Below, piece by piece: positions 25,356 through 33,580 of a stretch of 34,492 nucleotides of DNA. The DNA lies in assembly GCF_003231305.1 (NCBI RefSeq), contig NZ_QKVM01000064.1, positions 1 to 34,492 on the forward strand, given 5' to 3'. The DNA comes from Pseudomonas sichuanensis. Its GTDB lineage: Bacteria; Pseudomonadota; Gammaproteobacteria; Pseudomonadales; Pseudomonadaceae. Each line of letters begins with the position of its first letter. The first letter of the stretch is position 1. Both the position numbers and the translations under genes were made by a program. Under the pieces are notes generated by a model. The model ran no database searches and was not told the DNA's origin. It saw only the letters and a program-made list of their open reading frames with translations.

Positions 25356-26420
25356 ATGCCCGCCACGCTTCCAGACATCAACACATTGGCCCAATCGATC
25401 AAGGATTGGGGCCAGGAACTCGGTTTTGCCCACGTCGGCATCGCCGGCGTGGACCTTGGCGAGCACGAACAGCACCTGCAGCGCTGGCTCGCGGCCGGCT
25501 ACAACGGCGAGATGGAATACATGGGCGAGCACGGCACCAAGCGTTCGCGCCCTGCCGAGCTGATCCCCGGCACCCTGCGGGTGATCTCGCTGCGCATGGA
25601 CTACCTGCCGGGCGACACGCAGATGGCCCAACGCCTGGCCCAGCCGGAAAAAGCCTATATCGCGCGCTACGCCCTGGGCCGCGACTACCACAAGCTGGTG
25701 CGCAAGCGCGTGCAGCACTTCGCCGACCGCATCCAGGAGGCCATCGGCCCGTTCGGCTACCGCGCCTTCGTCGACAGCGCCCCGGTGCTGGAGAAAGCCC
25801 TGGCGCAGGAGGCCGGCCTGGGCTGGATCGGCAAGAACACCTTGCTGCTCAACCGCAAGGCCGGCAGCTACTTCTTCCTCGCCGAGCTGTTCGTCGACCT
25901 GCCGCTGCCGATCGACGGCGTACAGGGCAGCGACCACTGCGGCCGCTGCCAGGCCTGCCTGGACATCTGCCCGACCCAGGCGTTCGTCGGCCCTTACCAG
26001 CTCGATGCACGGCGCTGCATTTCCTACCTGACCATCGAGCTGCGCCACGCCATTCCCGTGGAGCTGCGCCCACTGATCGGCAACCGGGTGTTCGGCTGCG
26101 ACGACTGCCAGCTGGTCTGCCCATGGAACCGCTTCGCCAAGACCACCACCGAGGATGACTTCATGCCGCGGCGCGGCCTGGACAACGTCGAGTTGGCCGA
26201 GCTGTTCCTGTGGGATGAAAAGCGCTTTCTCGGCAGCACCGAAGGCTCGCCGTTGCGGCGTGCGGGGTACGAGCGGTTTTCCCGCAACCTGGCGGTGGGG
26301 CTGGGCAACGCGCCCACCACGATCCCGGTTGTAGAGGCGCTGAAAGCGCGGCGCAATGACCCGTCGGCGTTGGTGCGCGAGCATGTGGAATGGGCGCTGG
26401 AGCGGCACGGCGCCCTGTAG
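25356..26420 (+). CDS. queG: Epoxyqueuosine reductase QueG
   Basis: Cobalamin- and iron-sulfur-dependent enzyme that reduces epoxyqueuosine to queuosine, the last step in modifying the wobble base of GUN-anticodon tRNAs. The 354 residues include the B12-binding N-terminal half with VDSAPVLEK (Asp140, in the catalytic position) and GLGWIGKNTLL. Cysteines for two [4Fe-4S] clusters follow (195, 198, 201 and 205 in HCGRCQACLDICP; 221; and 248, 251 and 255 in GCDDCQLVCPW). The C-terminus (SALVREHVEWAL) is HEAT-like. An in-frame ATG five codons upstream (25341) is an alternative; neither start has a clear Shine-Dalgarno. The gene is divergent from nnrD. Confidence 0.95.
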   Translation: MPATLPDINTLAQSIKDWGQELGFAHVGIAGVDLGEHEQHLQRWLAAGYNGEMEYMGEHGTKRSRPAELIPGTLRVISLRMDYLPGDTQMAQRLAQPEKAYIARYALGRDYHKLVRKRVQHFADRIQEAIGPFGYRAFVDSAPVLEKALAQEAGLGWIGKNTLLLNRKAGSYFFLAELFVDLPLPIDGVQGSDHCGRCQACLDICPTQAFVGPYQLDARRCISYLTIELRHAIPVELRPLIGNRVFGCDDCQLVCPWNRFAKTTTEDDFMPRRGLDNVELAELFLWDEKRFLGSTEGSPLRRAGYERFSRNLAVGLGNAPTTIPVVEALKARRNDPSALVREHVEWALERHGAL

Positions 26421-26473
26421 GCAATCATTCAGCCTTTCGGCGTGCGCAATCGCACAACGTGAAAGCGGCAGTA

Positions 26474-26545
26474 CGTGGGAGCGGGCTTGCCCCGCGATCT
26501 CGGCGAAGCCGGTGCATCCAATCGCGGGGCAAGCCCGCTCCCACG
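26474..26545. repeat. BIME: inverted pair of class A REP elements
   Basis: Class A REP copies at 26474-26498 and, inverted, 26521-26545 are separated by about 22 nt. They fill the gap between the convergent queG and TRIC genes. No separate T-tract terminator is visible, so this palindrome may serve both transcripts. Confidence 0.85.
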
Positions 26546-26588
26546 GGCAGCCGAACAGCTCCTGCATCCCGCAGCAGCCGCGCACCAT

Positions 26589-27200
26589 TCACTGCTGGTC
26601 GTTGTAGTGGAACTTGGGCATTTCCCAGTGAAAACGGATCGCCAGCAGGCGCACCAGGAACCCGCCGAACAGGGTCAGCAGCATCGCCTGCTCCGCCGGC
26701 ACCTTGAAGTACACGCAGCCCAGGTAGAACCACGCCGCCGCGAACGACACGCTGGCGTACAGCTCGCGCCGGAACACCAACGGGATGTCGTTGCAGAAGA
26801 TATCCCGCAGGATGCCGCCGAACACCCCGGTGATCACCCCGCTGATCGAGGCCACCAGGAAGCCCTGCCCCATTTCCAGTGCGGTCATGCAGCCGATCAG
26901 GGTGAACGCCACCAGCCCCAGGGCATCGAGCACCAGGAACAGTGAGCGCAGATGGCGCATCAACGGCGCGATGAAGATGGTCACCAGCGCGGCAAAACTG
27001 GTCAGCACCAGGTATTCCGGGTGTTTTACCCAAGTCAGCGGATAGTGCCCGAGCAGCACGTCACGCACCGAACCGCCACCCAGGGCGGTGACGCAGGCAA
27101 TCAGCACCACACCGAACCAGTCCATGCCGCGTCGGCCGGCAGACAGGGCGCCAGTCATGGCTTCGGCGGTGATGGCGATGAGGTAGAGCATCAACAACAT
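26589..27200 (-). CDS. Trimeric intracellular cation channel (TRIC) family membrane protein
   Basis: Small inner-membrane protein of the TRIC/UPF0126 family; bacterial members form trimeric monovalent cation channels, but the physiological role is not settled. The 203 residues have about seven membrane segments made of two repeats. Each repeat carries the family's Gly-rich helix break and Arg-Asp pair: GGGSVRD at 41-47 and GGILRDIFCNDIP at 128-140. The start at MLLMLYLIAIT was chosen because an upstream ORF extension (30 residues) is polar and Arg-rich and would precede the first membrane helix. The ribosome site is weak. It is a single gene between queG (convergent) and orn (same strand, about 90 nt upstream). 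Confidence 0.9.
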   Translation of the reverse strand: MLLMLYLIAITAEAMTGALSAGRRGMDWFGVVLIACVTALGGGSVRDVLLGHYPLTWVKHPEYLVLTSFAALVTIFIAPLMRHLRSLFLVLDALGLVAFTLIGCMTALEMGQGFLVASISGVITGVFGGILRDIFCNDIPLVFRRELYASVSFAAAWFYLGCVYFKVPAEQAMLLTLFGGFLVRLLAIRFHWEMPKFHYNDQQ

Positions 27201-27292
27201 GGTGCAGGTCCGTGCGGGAAAGGCGCGCAGTCTACCCAGTCGCGCGGGGCACCAAAAGAGGGCGCGCCGACGATTGTCGGCGCACGGCAAGG

Positions 27293-27835
27293 TCAGACCT
27301 TGATGAAATGCTCGCGGTAGTGACGCAGCTCGGCGATCGACTCGCGAATGTCGTCCAGGGCCAGGTGGGTGCTGCCCTTCTTGAAGCTGTCACGCACGTT
27401 CGGCGCCCAGCGCGCGGCCAGTTCCTTGAGCGTGGAGACATCGAGGTTGCGGTAGTGGAAGTAGTTTTCCAGCCCGCGCATGTGCCGGTACAGGAAGCGG
27501 CGATCCTGGCAGATGCTGTTGCCGCAGATCGGCGACTTGCCCTTGGGCACCCACTGCTCCAGGAAGGCGATGGTCTGCGCCTCGGCCTCGGCCATGCTGA
27601 TCTTGCTCTCGCGCACGCGCTGGGTCAGGCCCGAGCCGCCGTGGGTGCGGGTGTTCCACTCGTCCATGCGTGCCAGCACTTCATCGCTGTGATGAATGGC
27701 GATCACCGGGCCTTCGGCCAGGGTGTTCAGCTCGCTGTCGGTGACGATGGTGGCCATCTCGATGATGACGTCGCTGTCCGGGTCCAGGCCGGTCATTTCC
27801 AGGTCGATCCAGATCAGGTTCTGTGGGTTCTGCAT
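27293..27835 (-). CDS. orn: Oligoribonuclease
   Basis: Essential DEDDh 3'-5' exonuclease that degrades two-nucleotide RNAs. In Pseudomonas it clears pGpG and so completes cyclic-di-GMP breakdown. The 180 residues show all catalytic positions: Asp11 and Glu13 in IDLEMTGLD, Asp111 in CQDRRFLYRH, His157 and Asp162 in THLALDDI. The start at MQNPQNLIWIDLE was preferred over an ORF extension of 9 residues because AGGAG lies 8 nt before it. It is divergent from rsgA, a pairing common in gammaproteobacteria. Confidence 0.97.
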   Translation of the reverse strand: MQNPQNLIWIDLEMTGLDPDSDVIIEMATIVTDSELNTLAEGPVIAIHHSDEVLARMDEWNTRTHGGSGLTQRVRESKISMAEAEAQTIAFLEQWVPKGKSPICGNSICQDRRFLYRHMRGLENYFHYRNLDVSTLKELAARWAPNVRDSFKKGSTHLALDDIRESIAELRHYREHFIKV

Positions 27836-27895
27836 GAAAGTGCTCCTCGAATAGGCCGTCATATTAGCCCAGCAAGGCGGTGCGTGGGCGGGCCA

Positions 27896-27904
27896 TGCTA
27901 AACT
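27896..27904 (+). promoter_or_regulatory. Extended -10 element upstream of rsgA
   Basis: TGCTAAACT matches an extended -10 (TGnTAnnnT), 40 nt before the rsgA ATG. No clear -35 precedes it, which is tolerated for extended -10 promoters. Confidence 0.45.
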
Positions 27905-27943
27905 GCCGCGGTTTTCTCACTGCCCCGCCGATACGGAACCTTC

Positions 27944-28975
27944 ATGGCCAAACGCCAGCTCAACCGCCGCCAGAACTGGCGCATCGAAAAGATCCAGGGT
28001 GAACGCGCCGCCCGCGCCGCCAAACGCGAGCAGCATGCACTGCAAGAGCTCGAAGGTGGCGACCTGGGGCCGGAGCAGTTGGGCCTGGTGATCGCCCACT
28101 TCGGTGTGCAGGTCGAGGTCGAGGCCCAGGACGGCGACACTGCCGGCCAGGTATTCCGCTGCCACCTGCGGGCCAACCTGCCGGCGCTGGTCACCGGCGA
28201 TCGCGTGGTATGGCGTGCCGGCAACCAGGGCATCGGCGTGATCGTCGCCCAGATGCCACGCAGCACCGAGCTGTGCCGGCCGAACAATCATGGCCAGCTC
28301 AAACCGGTGGCGGCCAACGTCGACCTGATCGTCATCGTCTTCGCACCGGCACCGGAACCGCACCCCAACCTGATCGATCGCTACCTGGTGGCCGCCGAGC
28401 ATGCCGGTATCCGCCCACTGCTGCTGCTCAACAAGGCCGACCTGATCAACGACGAGAACGCCCCGACGCTCAACGCCATGCTCGAGGTGTATCGCGGGCT
28501 CGGTTACCCGTTGCTGGAAGTGTCGGCCCACCAGGGCGACGGCATGCAACGCCTGCAACAGACGCTGGATGGCCATATCAGCGTGTTCGTCGGCCAGTCG
28601 GGGGTGGGCAAGTCGTCGCTGGTCAACAGCCTGCTGCCTGACGCCGGCACCCGCGTCGGCGACCTGTCCGAATGGTCTGGCCAGGGCACCCACACCACCA
28701 CCACCGCGCGGCTCTATCACTTCCCCAACGGCGGCGACCTGATCGACTCCCCAGGTATCCGCGAGTTCGGCCTGGGCCATGTCAGCCGCGACGATGTGGA
28801 AGATGGCTTCATCGAATTCCGCGAGCTGATCGGCCATTGCCGCTTCCGCGACTGCAAACACGACCGCGAGCCGGGCTGTGCCTTGCTCAAGGCACTCGAG
28901 GCGGGCAGCGTGACGCAGCAGCGGATGAACAGCTACCGCTCGATCATCGCCAGCCTGCCGCAAGACAGCTACTGA
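27944..28975 (+). CDS. rsgA: Ribosome small-subunit GTPase RsgA
   Basis: Circularly permuted GTPase that checks late 30S subunit maturation and releases RbfA. The 343 residues show a basic N-terminus (MAKRQLNRRQNWRIEKIQ) and an OB-fold domain (about 40-115). The G motifs come in permuted order: G4 NKAD at 163-166, G5 SAHQGDG near 194, G1 GQSGVGKSS at 217-225, G2 THTTT near 249-253 and G3 DSPG at 268-271. A C-terminal zinc site uses Cys299, Cys304, His306 and Cys312. The ribosome site is modest (GGAA). It is transcribed divergently from orn. Confidence 0.97.
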   Translation: MAKRQLNRRQNWRIEKIQGERAARAAKREQHALQELEGGDLGPEQLGLVIAHFGVQVEVEAQDGDTAGQVFRCHLRANLPALVTGDRVVWRAGNQGIGVIVAQMPRSTELCRPNNHGQLKPVAANVDLIVIVFAPAPEPHPNLIDRYLVAAEHAGIRPLLLLNKADLINDENAPTLNAMLEVYRGLGYPLLEVSAHQGDGMQRLQQTLDGHISVFVGQSGVGKSSLVNSLLPDAGTRVGDLSEWSGQGTHTTTTARLYHFPNGGDLIDSPGIREFGLGHVSRDDVEDGFIEFRELIGHCRFRDCKHDREPGCALLKALEAGSVTQQRMNSYRSIIASLPQDSY

Positions 28976-29005
28976 GGCTGCGGCAGAGCGCTGGGCTCAC
29001 AAGCC

Positions 29006-29093
29006 CTGTGGGAGCGGGTTCACCCGCGAAGCAGGCGACGCGGTGTATGGCACCGGCTTTGCCGGTGTTCGCGGGTAAACCCGCCCCCACAGG
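29006..29093. repeat. BIME: inverted pair of class B REP elements
   Basis: Class B REP copies at 29006-29030 (GGGAGCGGGTTCACCCGCG) and, inverted, 29069-29093 flank an internal short palindrome (CACCGGCTTTGCCGGTG). They sit between the convergent rsgA and motB genes. Confidence 0.85.
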
Positions 29094-29100
29094 CCCTTCA

Positions 29101-29142
29101 CAAAGCAAAACGCCCGTGACTGCATAGGCAATCACGGGCGTT
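29101..29142 (-). terminator. Rho-independent terminator of motAB
   Basis: On the minus strand AACGCCCGTGA pairs with TCACGGGCGTT around a 10-nt loop, followed by TTTGCTTTG. It starts about 20 nt after the motB stop. The A-rich flank may let it act weakly in the other direction on rsgA transcripts. Confidence 0.85.
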
Positions 29143-29161
29143 CTGTCTGGCAGCAACCGGC

Positions 29162-30196
29162 TTACTGGTTCTTCTGCTCGTCCATCTTCAACACGCCATC
29201 CTCGAAAATGTTCAGCTTCTGGCGCAGTTCACGGGGCTGCATCGGCTCCTGCGCCGCCGCACCACCGGCCGGCGGTACCGCCGGAGCGGCCGCGCCCGGC
29301 GTGCCATTGGCAGGCGGGGTAGCCTCGGGCTGTCCGTCCGGCGCGCCCTGCTCACCCTCGATGGTGCGCTGGGCCTTCTTGGTCAGGACGATGATGTCGA
29401 TACGGCGGTTGACCGGGTTGAACGGATTCTTGCGGTCGAACAGCGACGACGACGCGTAACCCACCACACGCGCCACCTGCTCATCCGGGTAACCACCCGC
29501 GACCAGCGCACGACGCGCGGCATTGGCACGGTTGGCCGACAGCTCCCAGTTGCCGTAGTCGCCGGTCCCCGAGTACGGCTTGGCATCGGTGTGGCCACTG
29601 ATGCTGATCTTGTTCGGCACCGCCTTGATGGTGTCGGCCATGGCCAGCAGGATGTCTTCGAAGTACGGCTGCAACCGCGCACTGCCAATGTCGAACATCG
29701 GCCGGTTCTCGGCGTCCATGATCTGGATGCGCAGGCCGTCCTGGGTGATCTCGAACAGGATCTGGTCCTTGAACTTCTGCAGCTGCGGGTTTTCTTCGAC
29801 CTTGTTCTGCAGCTCCTGCAGCAGCAGCTCCAGGCGCTCGCGCTCGACCTGCTCAGCCATGGTCTCGACCTTGTCCTTGTCCAGCTGGATGCTGGTATCA
29901 GGCGTCGGCTCGGACTTGGTCTCGGGGTTGATGGTCTTCTCGGGGGCCAGCTGTGGCGAACCACCCAGGTCGATGATGTAGGGCGTGCCGCTTTCGGAGA
30001 AACCGATCGGGTCCTTGAAGTAGCCGGCAATGGCGATCTTCTGCTCGGGCGTGGCGGTGGACAGCAGCCACAGCACGAGGAAGAACGCCATCATCGCCGT
30101 GGCGAAGTCGGCGAAGGCGATCTTCCAGGCGCCGCCATGGTGGCCTCCACCGAAGCGCTTTACGCGCTTGATGATGATGGGCTGATTGTTTTCCAT
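29162..30196 (-). CDS. motB: Flagellar motor stator protein MotB
   Basis: Stator subunit that anchors the MotAB ion channel to peptidoglycan and drives flagellar rotation. The 344 residues show a basic cytoplasmic N-terminus and one membrane helix (about 27-46) containing the ion-binding aspartate in FADFATAMMAFFLVLWLL (Asp30). A plug/linker region follows, then an OmpA-like peptidoglycan-binding domain (ISGHTDAKPYSGTGDYGNWE, LSANRANAARRAL, NRRIDIIVL). The C-terminal tail is Pro/Ala/Gly-rich. The ATG lies 3 nt after the motA stop. The asparagine/glutamine-rich C-terminal end (MDEQKNQ) is unremarkable. Confidence 0.97.
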   Translation of the reverse strand: MENNQPIIIKRVKRFGGGHHGGAWKIAFADFATAMMAFFLVLWLLSTATPEQKIAIAGYFKDPIGFSESGTPYIIDLGGSPQLAPEKTINPETKSEPTPDTSIQLDKDKVETMAEQVERERLELLLQELQNKVEENPQLQKFKDQILFEITQDGLRIQIMDAENRPMFDIGSARLQPYFEDILLAMADTIKAVPNKISISGHTDAKPYSGTGDYGNWELSANRANAARRALVAGGYPDEQVARVVGYASSSLFDRKNPFNPVNRRIDIIVLTKKAQRTIEGEQGAPDGQPEATPPANGTPGAAAPAVPPAGGAAAQEPMQPRELRQKLNIFEDGVLKMDEQKNQ

Positions 30197-30199
30197 GGC

Positions 30200-31051
30200 T
30201 TAGCGACCGCGGACCGCTTGTTCCAGCTCGGCGAAGCTTGGACGGTGCTTGGGGTAAAGCACCTTGCGCCCGAACTCGACAGCCAGCGAAGGCGGCATGC
30301 CCGAGGCGGACGCGACCAGCGAAGCCTTGATCGACTCGTACAGGTTGAGCTCTTCCTTGGCATCGTGCTCCAGGCACTTGGCCAACGGGCCGAAGAAGCC
30401 ATAAGCGGCCAGAATACCGAAGAAGGTACCGACCAGCGCCGCACCTACGTGCAGGCCGATCGACGCCTGGTCGCCTTCGCCCAGCGACGCCATGGTCACC
30501 ACGATACCCAGTACCGCCGCGACGATACCGAAGCCGGGCATGCCGTCGGCGATGCCGTTCACCGCGTGAGACGGGTGCTCCAGCTCTTCCTTCATGCTCA
30601 GCAGTTCCATGTCGAACAGGCCTTCGAGCTCGTGGGGAGCCATGTTGCCGGTGGACATGATGCGCAGGTAGTCGCAGATGTAGGCGGTCATGCGTTCATC
30701 GCCCAGTACGGCGGGGTACTTGGCGAAGATCGGGCTGGCGGCGGCGTCTTCGATGTCACCTTCGATGGCCATCATGCCTTCGCGGCGACTCTTGTTGAGG
30801 ATCTCGTATACCAGGCCCAGCACTTCCAGGTAGAAAGTATGGGTGAAACGGCTGCCGAACATCTTCAGCGACTTCTTGACCACATGCATGGTCATGTAGC
30901 CAGGGTTGGCCTGAAGGAACGCACCGAACGCGGCGCCGCCGATGATCAGCACTTCGAACGGCTGAATCAGCGCCGCGATCTTGCCGTGGGAAAGCACGTA
31001 GCCGCCGAGCACGCTCGCGAATACGACGATGATGCCGATAATTTTAGCCAT
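30200..31051 (-). CDS. motA: Flagellar motor stator protein MotA
   Basis: Four-helix inner-membrane stator subunit; with MotB it conducts protons and pushes on FliG. The 283 residues have the family length. They contain paired N-terminal helices (IIGIIVVFASVLGGYVL and PFEVLIIGGAAFGAFL) and a large cytoplasmic loop with the charged residues that contact the rotor (around RREGMMAIEGDIED and GDERM). Two C-terminal helices (GMPGFGIVAAVLGIVVTMASL and ALVGTFFGILAAYGFFGPLA) follow. The ribosome site is weak. Transcription probably starts from the sigma-28 promoter about 65-90 nt upstream, so it belongs to the late flagellar class. Confidence 0.97.
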   Translation of the reverse strand: MAKIIGIIVVFASVLGGYVLSHGKIAALIQPFEVLIIGGAAFGAFLQANPGYMTMHVVKKSLKMFGSRFTHTFYLEVLGLVYEILNKSRREGMMAIEGDIEDAAASPIFAKYPAVLGDERMTAYICDYLRIMSTGNMAPHELEGLFDMELLSMKEELEHPSHAVNGIADGMPGFGIVAAVLGIVVTMASLGEGDQASIGLHVGAALVGTFFGILAAYGFFGPLAKCLEHDAKEELNLYESIKASLVASASGMPPSLAVEFGRKVLYPKHRPSFAELEQAVRGR

Positions 31052-31115
31052 AGGTTCAAAGCACTTGCTGTCGTGGTCAGGGTCGGGGACGGGAGCTTTA
31101 AAACTCTTCTTCTAC

Positions 31116-31142
31116 TTATCGGCACAACTGCGCCAGACTATA
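31116..31142 (-). promoter_or_regulatory. Sigma-28 (FliA) promoter of motAB
   Basis: On the minus strand TATAGTCT (-35, 31142-31135), an 11-nt spacer and a perfect GCCGATAA (-10, 31123-31116). The FliA consensus is TAAAGTTT-N11-GCCGATAA, so 6 of 8 and 8 of 8 positions match. The site ends about 65 nt before the motA ATG. It also lies 40 nt upstream of the divergent HDOD gene. Confidence 0.88.
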
Positions 31143-31181
31143 GCCACTCATCGCGAAAAGCCAGTTCGGACTGATGTCAAA

Positions 31182-32717
31182 ATGCCAATTGAAACCAAGG
31201 TGCCAAGTAAGGTTCCCGCGACGCTAGAGGCCTGGGTAAAGCTGCTCGATGGGGTGCGCCTGCCGGTGCCGAAAGAGAGCCACGACCAGGTGGTCAAGGC
31301 CATCGGCGACAGCCGCCGCTCGCTGCGCGAGATCGCCGAACTGCTGCAGGACAGCCCCGCCCTGGTGCTGTGCGTGATGCGCGAGGCCAACCATCCGGCC
31401 AGCCCCAGCCAGGCCGACCCCGCCGAAAGCCTGGAAGTTGCCCTGAATCGCCTGGGCCTGGAACGTACCAGCCAGCTGCTGGCACGCCTGCCCACCCTGC
31501 CCGGCGACGACATCCCGCCGGTGCTGCGCCAGTTCCTGCTGATCAGCCAGCATGCCGCGCAACAGGCCAACGGCCTGTTCGCCAGCCGCCTGGCGCGGCT
31601 GTGGCAGGAAATCCACTGGGGCAGCCTGCTGTTCCTCTCGCCGCTGTGGCCGCTGGCCCTGGCCTACCCGAAACTGCTGGACACCTGGGAGCTGCGGGTT
31701 ATCCACAAAGGCGAGGACGCCGCCACGGTCGAGCATGAACTGTTCGGCGTGCGCATCATGTCGTTGTGCCAGGCCGTGGCCGAGCACTGGCGCCTGCCCG
31801 GCTGGGTCACCCAGGGCTATCGCCTGCTGATCGACGAACGCGAGCAACTGGCCCAGGTACTGGCCATCGCCCGCGAACCCGAGGCCCTGGCACAACAACA
31901 GCGCCTGGACGAGGAGCCGGCCCTGCGCCGCTGGTTCAATCAGCCGCACAATACCGTCTTGCTCGCCAATGGCCTGGCGCTGGCGGCCCAGGTCGGCTGG
32001 GACAATCCGCACCTGCTGCGCTGGCAACTGCTGACCGCGCTGTACCTGCAGACTTCGCTGGAAGATGTGCAGCAGCAGGTCCACCAACAGGCCGCGGCCA
32101 GCGCCCGCCACCATGCGCGCCACGCCTTATTCCACCCGGCCGAAGCGCTGATCTGGCCCTGGCACCAGCGCCGCCCGCACCCGGACATGCTCACCCCGCC
32201 GCCGCCCAGCGCCGAAACGCTGGCGCACTGGCGCACGCTGTGCCAGGAACTGCTGGCCCAGCCAAGCCCGTTCTCCAACACCGTGCACCTGGCCACGCAA
32301 GCACGCGAGGCGCTGCTGGCGTGCGGCATGCAGCGCATCATGCTGCTGAGCCTGGACAAGGCCAGCGACTACCTGCGCGTGCAGCAGACCGCCGGGCTGC
32401 CCAAGGAGGCTGACGCCATGGCGCTGGCGATCGGGCAGAACAAACTGCTGCAAAAGCTGATGAGCAAAGCCGGGCAACTGCGCCTGACGCCCGACAACCA
32501 CGCCCAGTTCGCCGCACTGTTGCCAGCCCCGCTGCGGGCGTTCTTGCGCAGCGAGCACCTGCTGCTGCGCTCGCTGGCCGTCGGCGAGCAGGTGCTGATG
32601 CTGGCGGTGGTCGACCAGGGCGGCAAACCGCTGGCCGATGTCAGCGTGCAAGCCTTCGGCAAGACCGCGCAATGCATCGAGCGCGCACTGGCCGTGTTTG
32701 CCAACCGCAACGCCTGA
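31182..32717 (+). CDS. HDOD-domain protein with a GAF-like C-terminal region
   Basis: Probable signalling protein; no enzymatic function can be assigned. The 511-residue product begins MPIETKVPSKVPATLEAWVKLLDG. The HDOD-like region occupies about residues 20-215 (LPVPKESHDQVVKAI; SRRSLREIAELLQDSPALVLCVMREAN; HELFGVRIMSLCQAVAEHW). A Gln/His/Pro-rich middle leads to a C-terminal segment (about 370-511: CGMQRIMLLSLDKASDYLRV, then SLAVGEQVLMLAVVDQGG) that resembles a divergent GAF sensor fold. The start was chosen because the ORF extension upstream crosses the motA promoter and start and looks non-coding. The ribosome site is weak. It is divergent from motA, which hints at a motility or cyclic-di-GMP link, but that is only context. 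Confidence 0.85.
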   Translation: MPIETKVPSKVPATLEAWVKLLDGVRLPVPKESHDQVVKAIGDSRRSLREIAELLQDSPALVLCVMREANHPASPSQADPAESLEVALNRLGLERTSQLLARLPTLPGDDIPPVLRQFLLISQHAAQQANGLFASRLARLWQEIHWGSLLFLSPLWPLALAYPKLLDTWELRVIHKGEDAATVEHELFGVRIMSLCQAVAEHWRLPGWVTQGYRLLIDEREQLAQVLAIAREPEALAQQQRLDEEPALRRWFNQPHNTVLLANGLALAAQVGWDNPHLLRWQLLTALYLQTSLEDVQQQVHQQAAASARHHARHALFHPAEALIWPWHQRRPHPDMLTPPPPSAETLAHWRTLCQELLAQPSPFSNTVHLATQAREALLACGMQRIMLLSLDKASDYLRVQQTAGLPKEADAMALAIGQNKLLQKLMSKAGQLRLTPDNHAQFAALLPAPLRAFLRSEHLLLRSLAVGEQVLMLAVVDQGGKPLADVSVQAFGKTAQCIERALAVFANRNA

Positions 32718-32761
32718 GCCTTGCGCTACAATCGCTGCTCTTTCCACCCTGGAGACCGTGG

Positions 32762-33571
32762 ATGACTGACTTTTCCGGCTTGCCCCTGGTGATCGAAGCC
32801 GAAGACCTGCTACCGCGCCTGGCTTCGCCACAGCTGATCCTGGTCGACCTGAGCAGTGCCAATCGCTACGTCAGCGGGCACATCCCAGGGGCCCGCTTCG
32901 TCGAGGGCAAGCGCACCCAGCTGGGTCAACCGCCAGCACCCGGCCTGCTGCCGGCACTGGGCGACCTGGAGAAACTGTTCAGCGAGCTCGGCCACCGCAA
33001 CGATGCCGTCTATGTGGTCTACGACGATGAAGGGGGCGGCTGGGCCGGGCGCTTCATCTGGCTGCTCGACGTGATCGGCCACCCGCACTACCACTACCTC
33101 AACGGCGGCATCCAGGCCTGGCCGGCAGACAAGCTTTCCACCGAGGTGCCGGCACCCGCCGGCACCCCGGTGCGCCTGCAGTTGCACGGCGAGCCGACCG
33201 CCACCCGCGAATACCTGCAAAGCCGCCTGGGCGCCGACGACCTGGTGGTCTGGGACGCCCGCGGCCCGCAGGAGTTCAGCGGCGAAAAGGTCCTGGCCGC
33301 CAAGGGCGGGCACATCCCCGGCGCGATCAACTTCGAGTGGACCGCCGGCATGGACCTGAACGACCACCTGCGCATCCGCAAGGACATCGCGCAAGTGCTC
33401 GAACAACTGGGCATCACCCCAGACAAGGAAGTGATCACCCACTGCCAGACCCACCGCCGCTCCGGTTTCACCTACCTGGTGGCCAAGGCCCTCGGTTACC
33501 CACGCATCAAGGCTTACGCCGGCTCGTGGAGCGAATGGGGCAACCACCCCGACACGCCCGTAGAAGTTTAA
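32762..33571 (+). CDS. rhdA: Tandem-domain thiosulfate sulfurtransferase (rhodanese, RhdA type)
   Basis: Transfers sulfane sulfur from thiosulfate to cyanide or other thiophilic acceptors through a cysteine persulfide. The 269 residues form two rhodanese domains. The first (about 8-125) is inactive, with Asp88 in YDDEGGGWAGR where a cysteine would be. The second (about 145-265) carries Cys228 in the active loop CQTHRRS, plus GGHIPGAINFEW and YAGSWSEWG. The loop is close to CQTHHRS of Azotobacter/Pseudomonas RhdA but has Arg in place of the second His. GGAG lies 9 nt upstream of the ATG; an ORF extension of 30 residues upstream is rejected. It precedes psd by 9 nt and is probably cotranscribed with it. 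Confidence 0.93.
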   Translation: MTDFSGLPLVIEAEDLLPRLASPQLILVDLSSANRYVSGHIPGARFVEGKRTQLGQPPAPGLLPALGDLEKLFSELGHRNDAVYVVYDDEGGGWAGRFIWLLDVIGHPHYHYLNGGIQAWPADKLSTEVPAPAGTPVRLQLHGEPTATREYLQSRLGADDLVVWDARGPQEFSGEKVLAAKGGHIPGAINFEWTAGMDLNDHLRIRKDIAQVLEQLGITPDKEVITHCQTHRRSGFTYLVAKALGYPRIKAYAGSWSEWGNHPDTPVEV

Positions 33572-33580
33572 GGACGCTCA

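Noticed and set aside
32672..32761. 30-residue N-terminal extension of the rhodanese
   Set aside because: It overlaps the end of the HDOD gene, is Arg/Pro-rich and lacks a ribosome site; the ATG at 32762 has GGAG at proper spacing.
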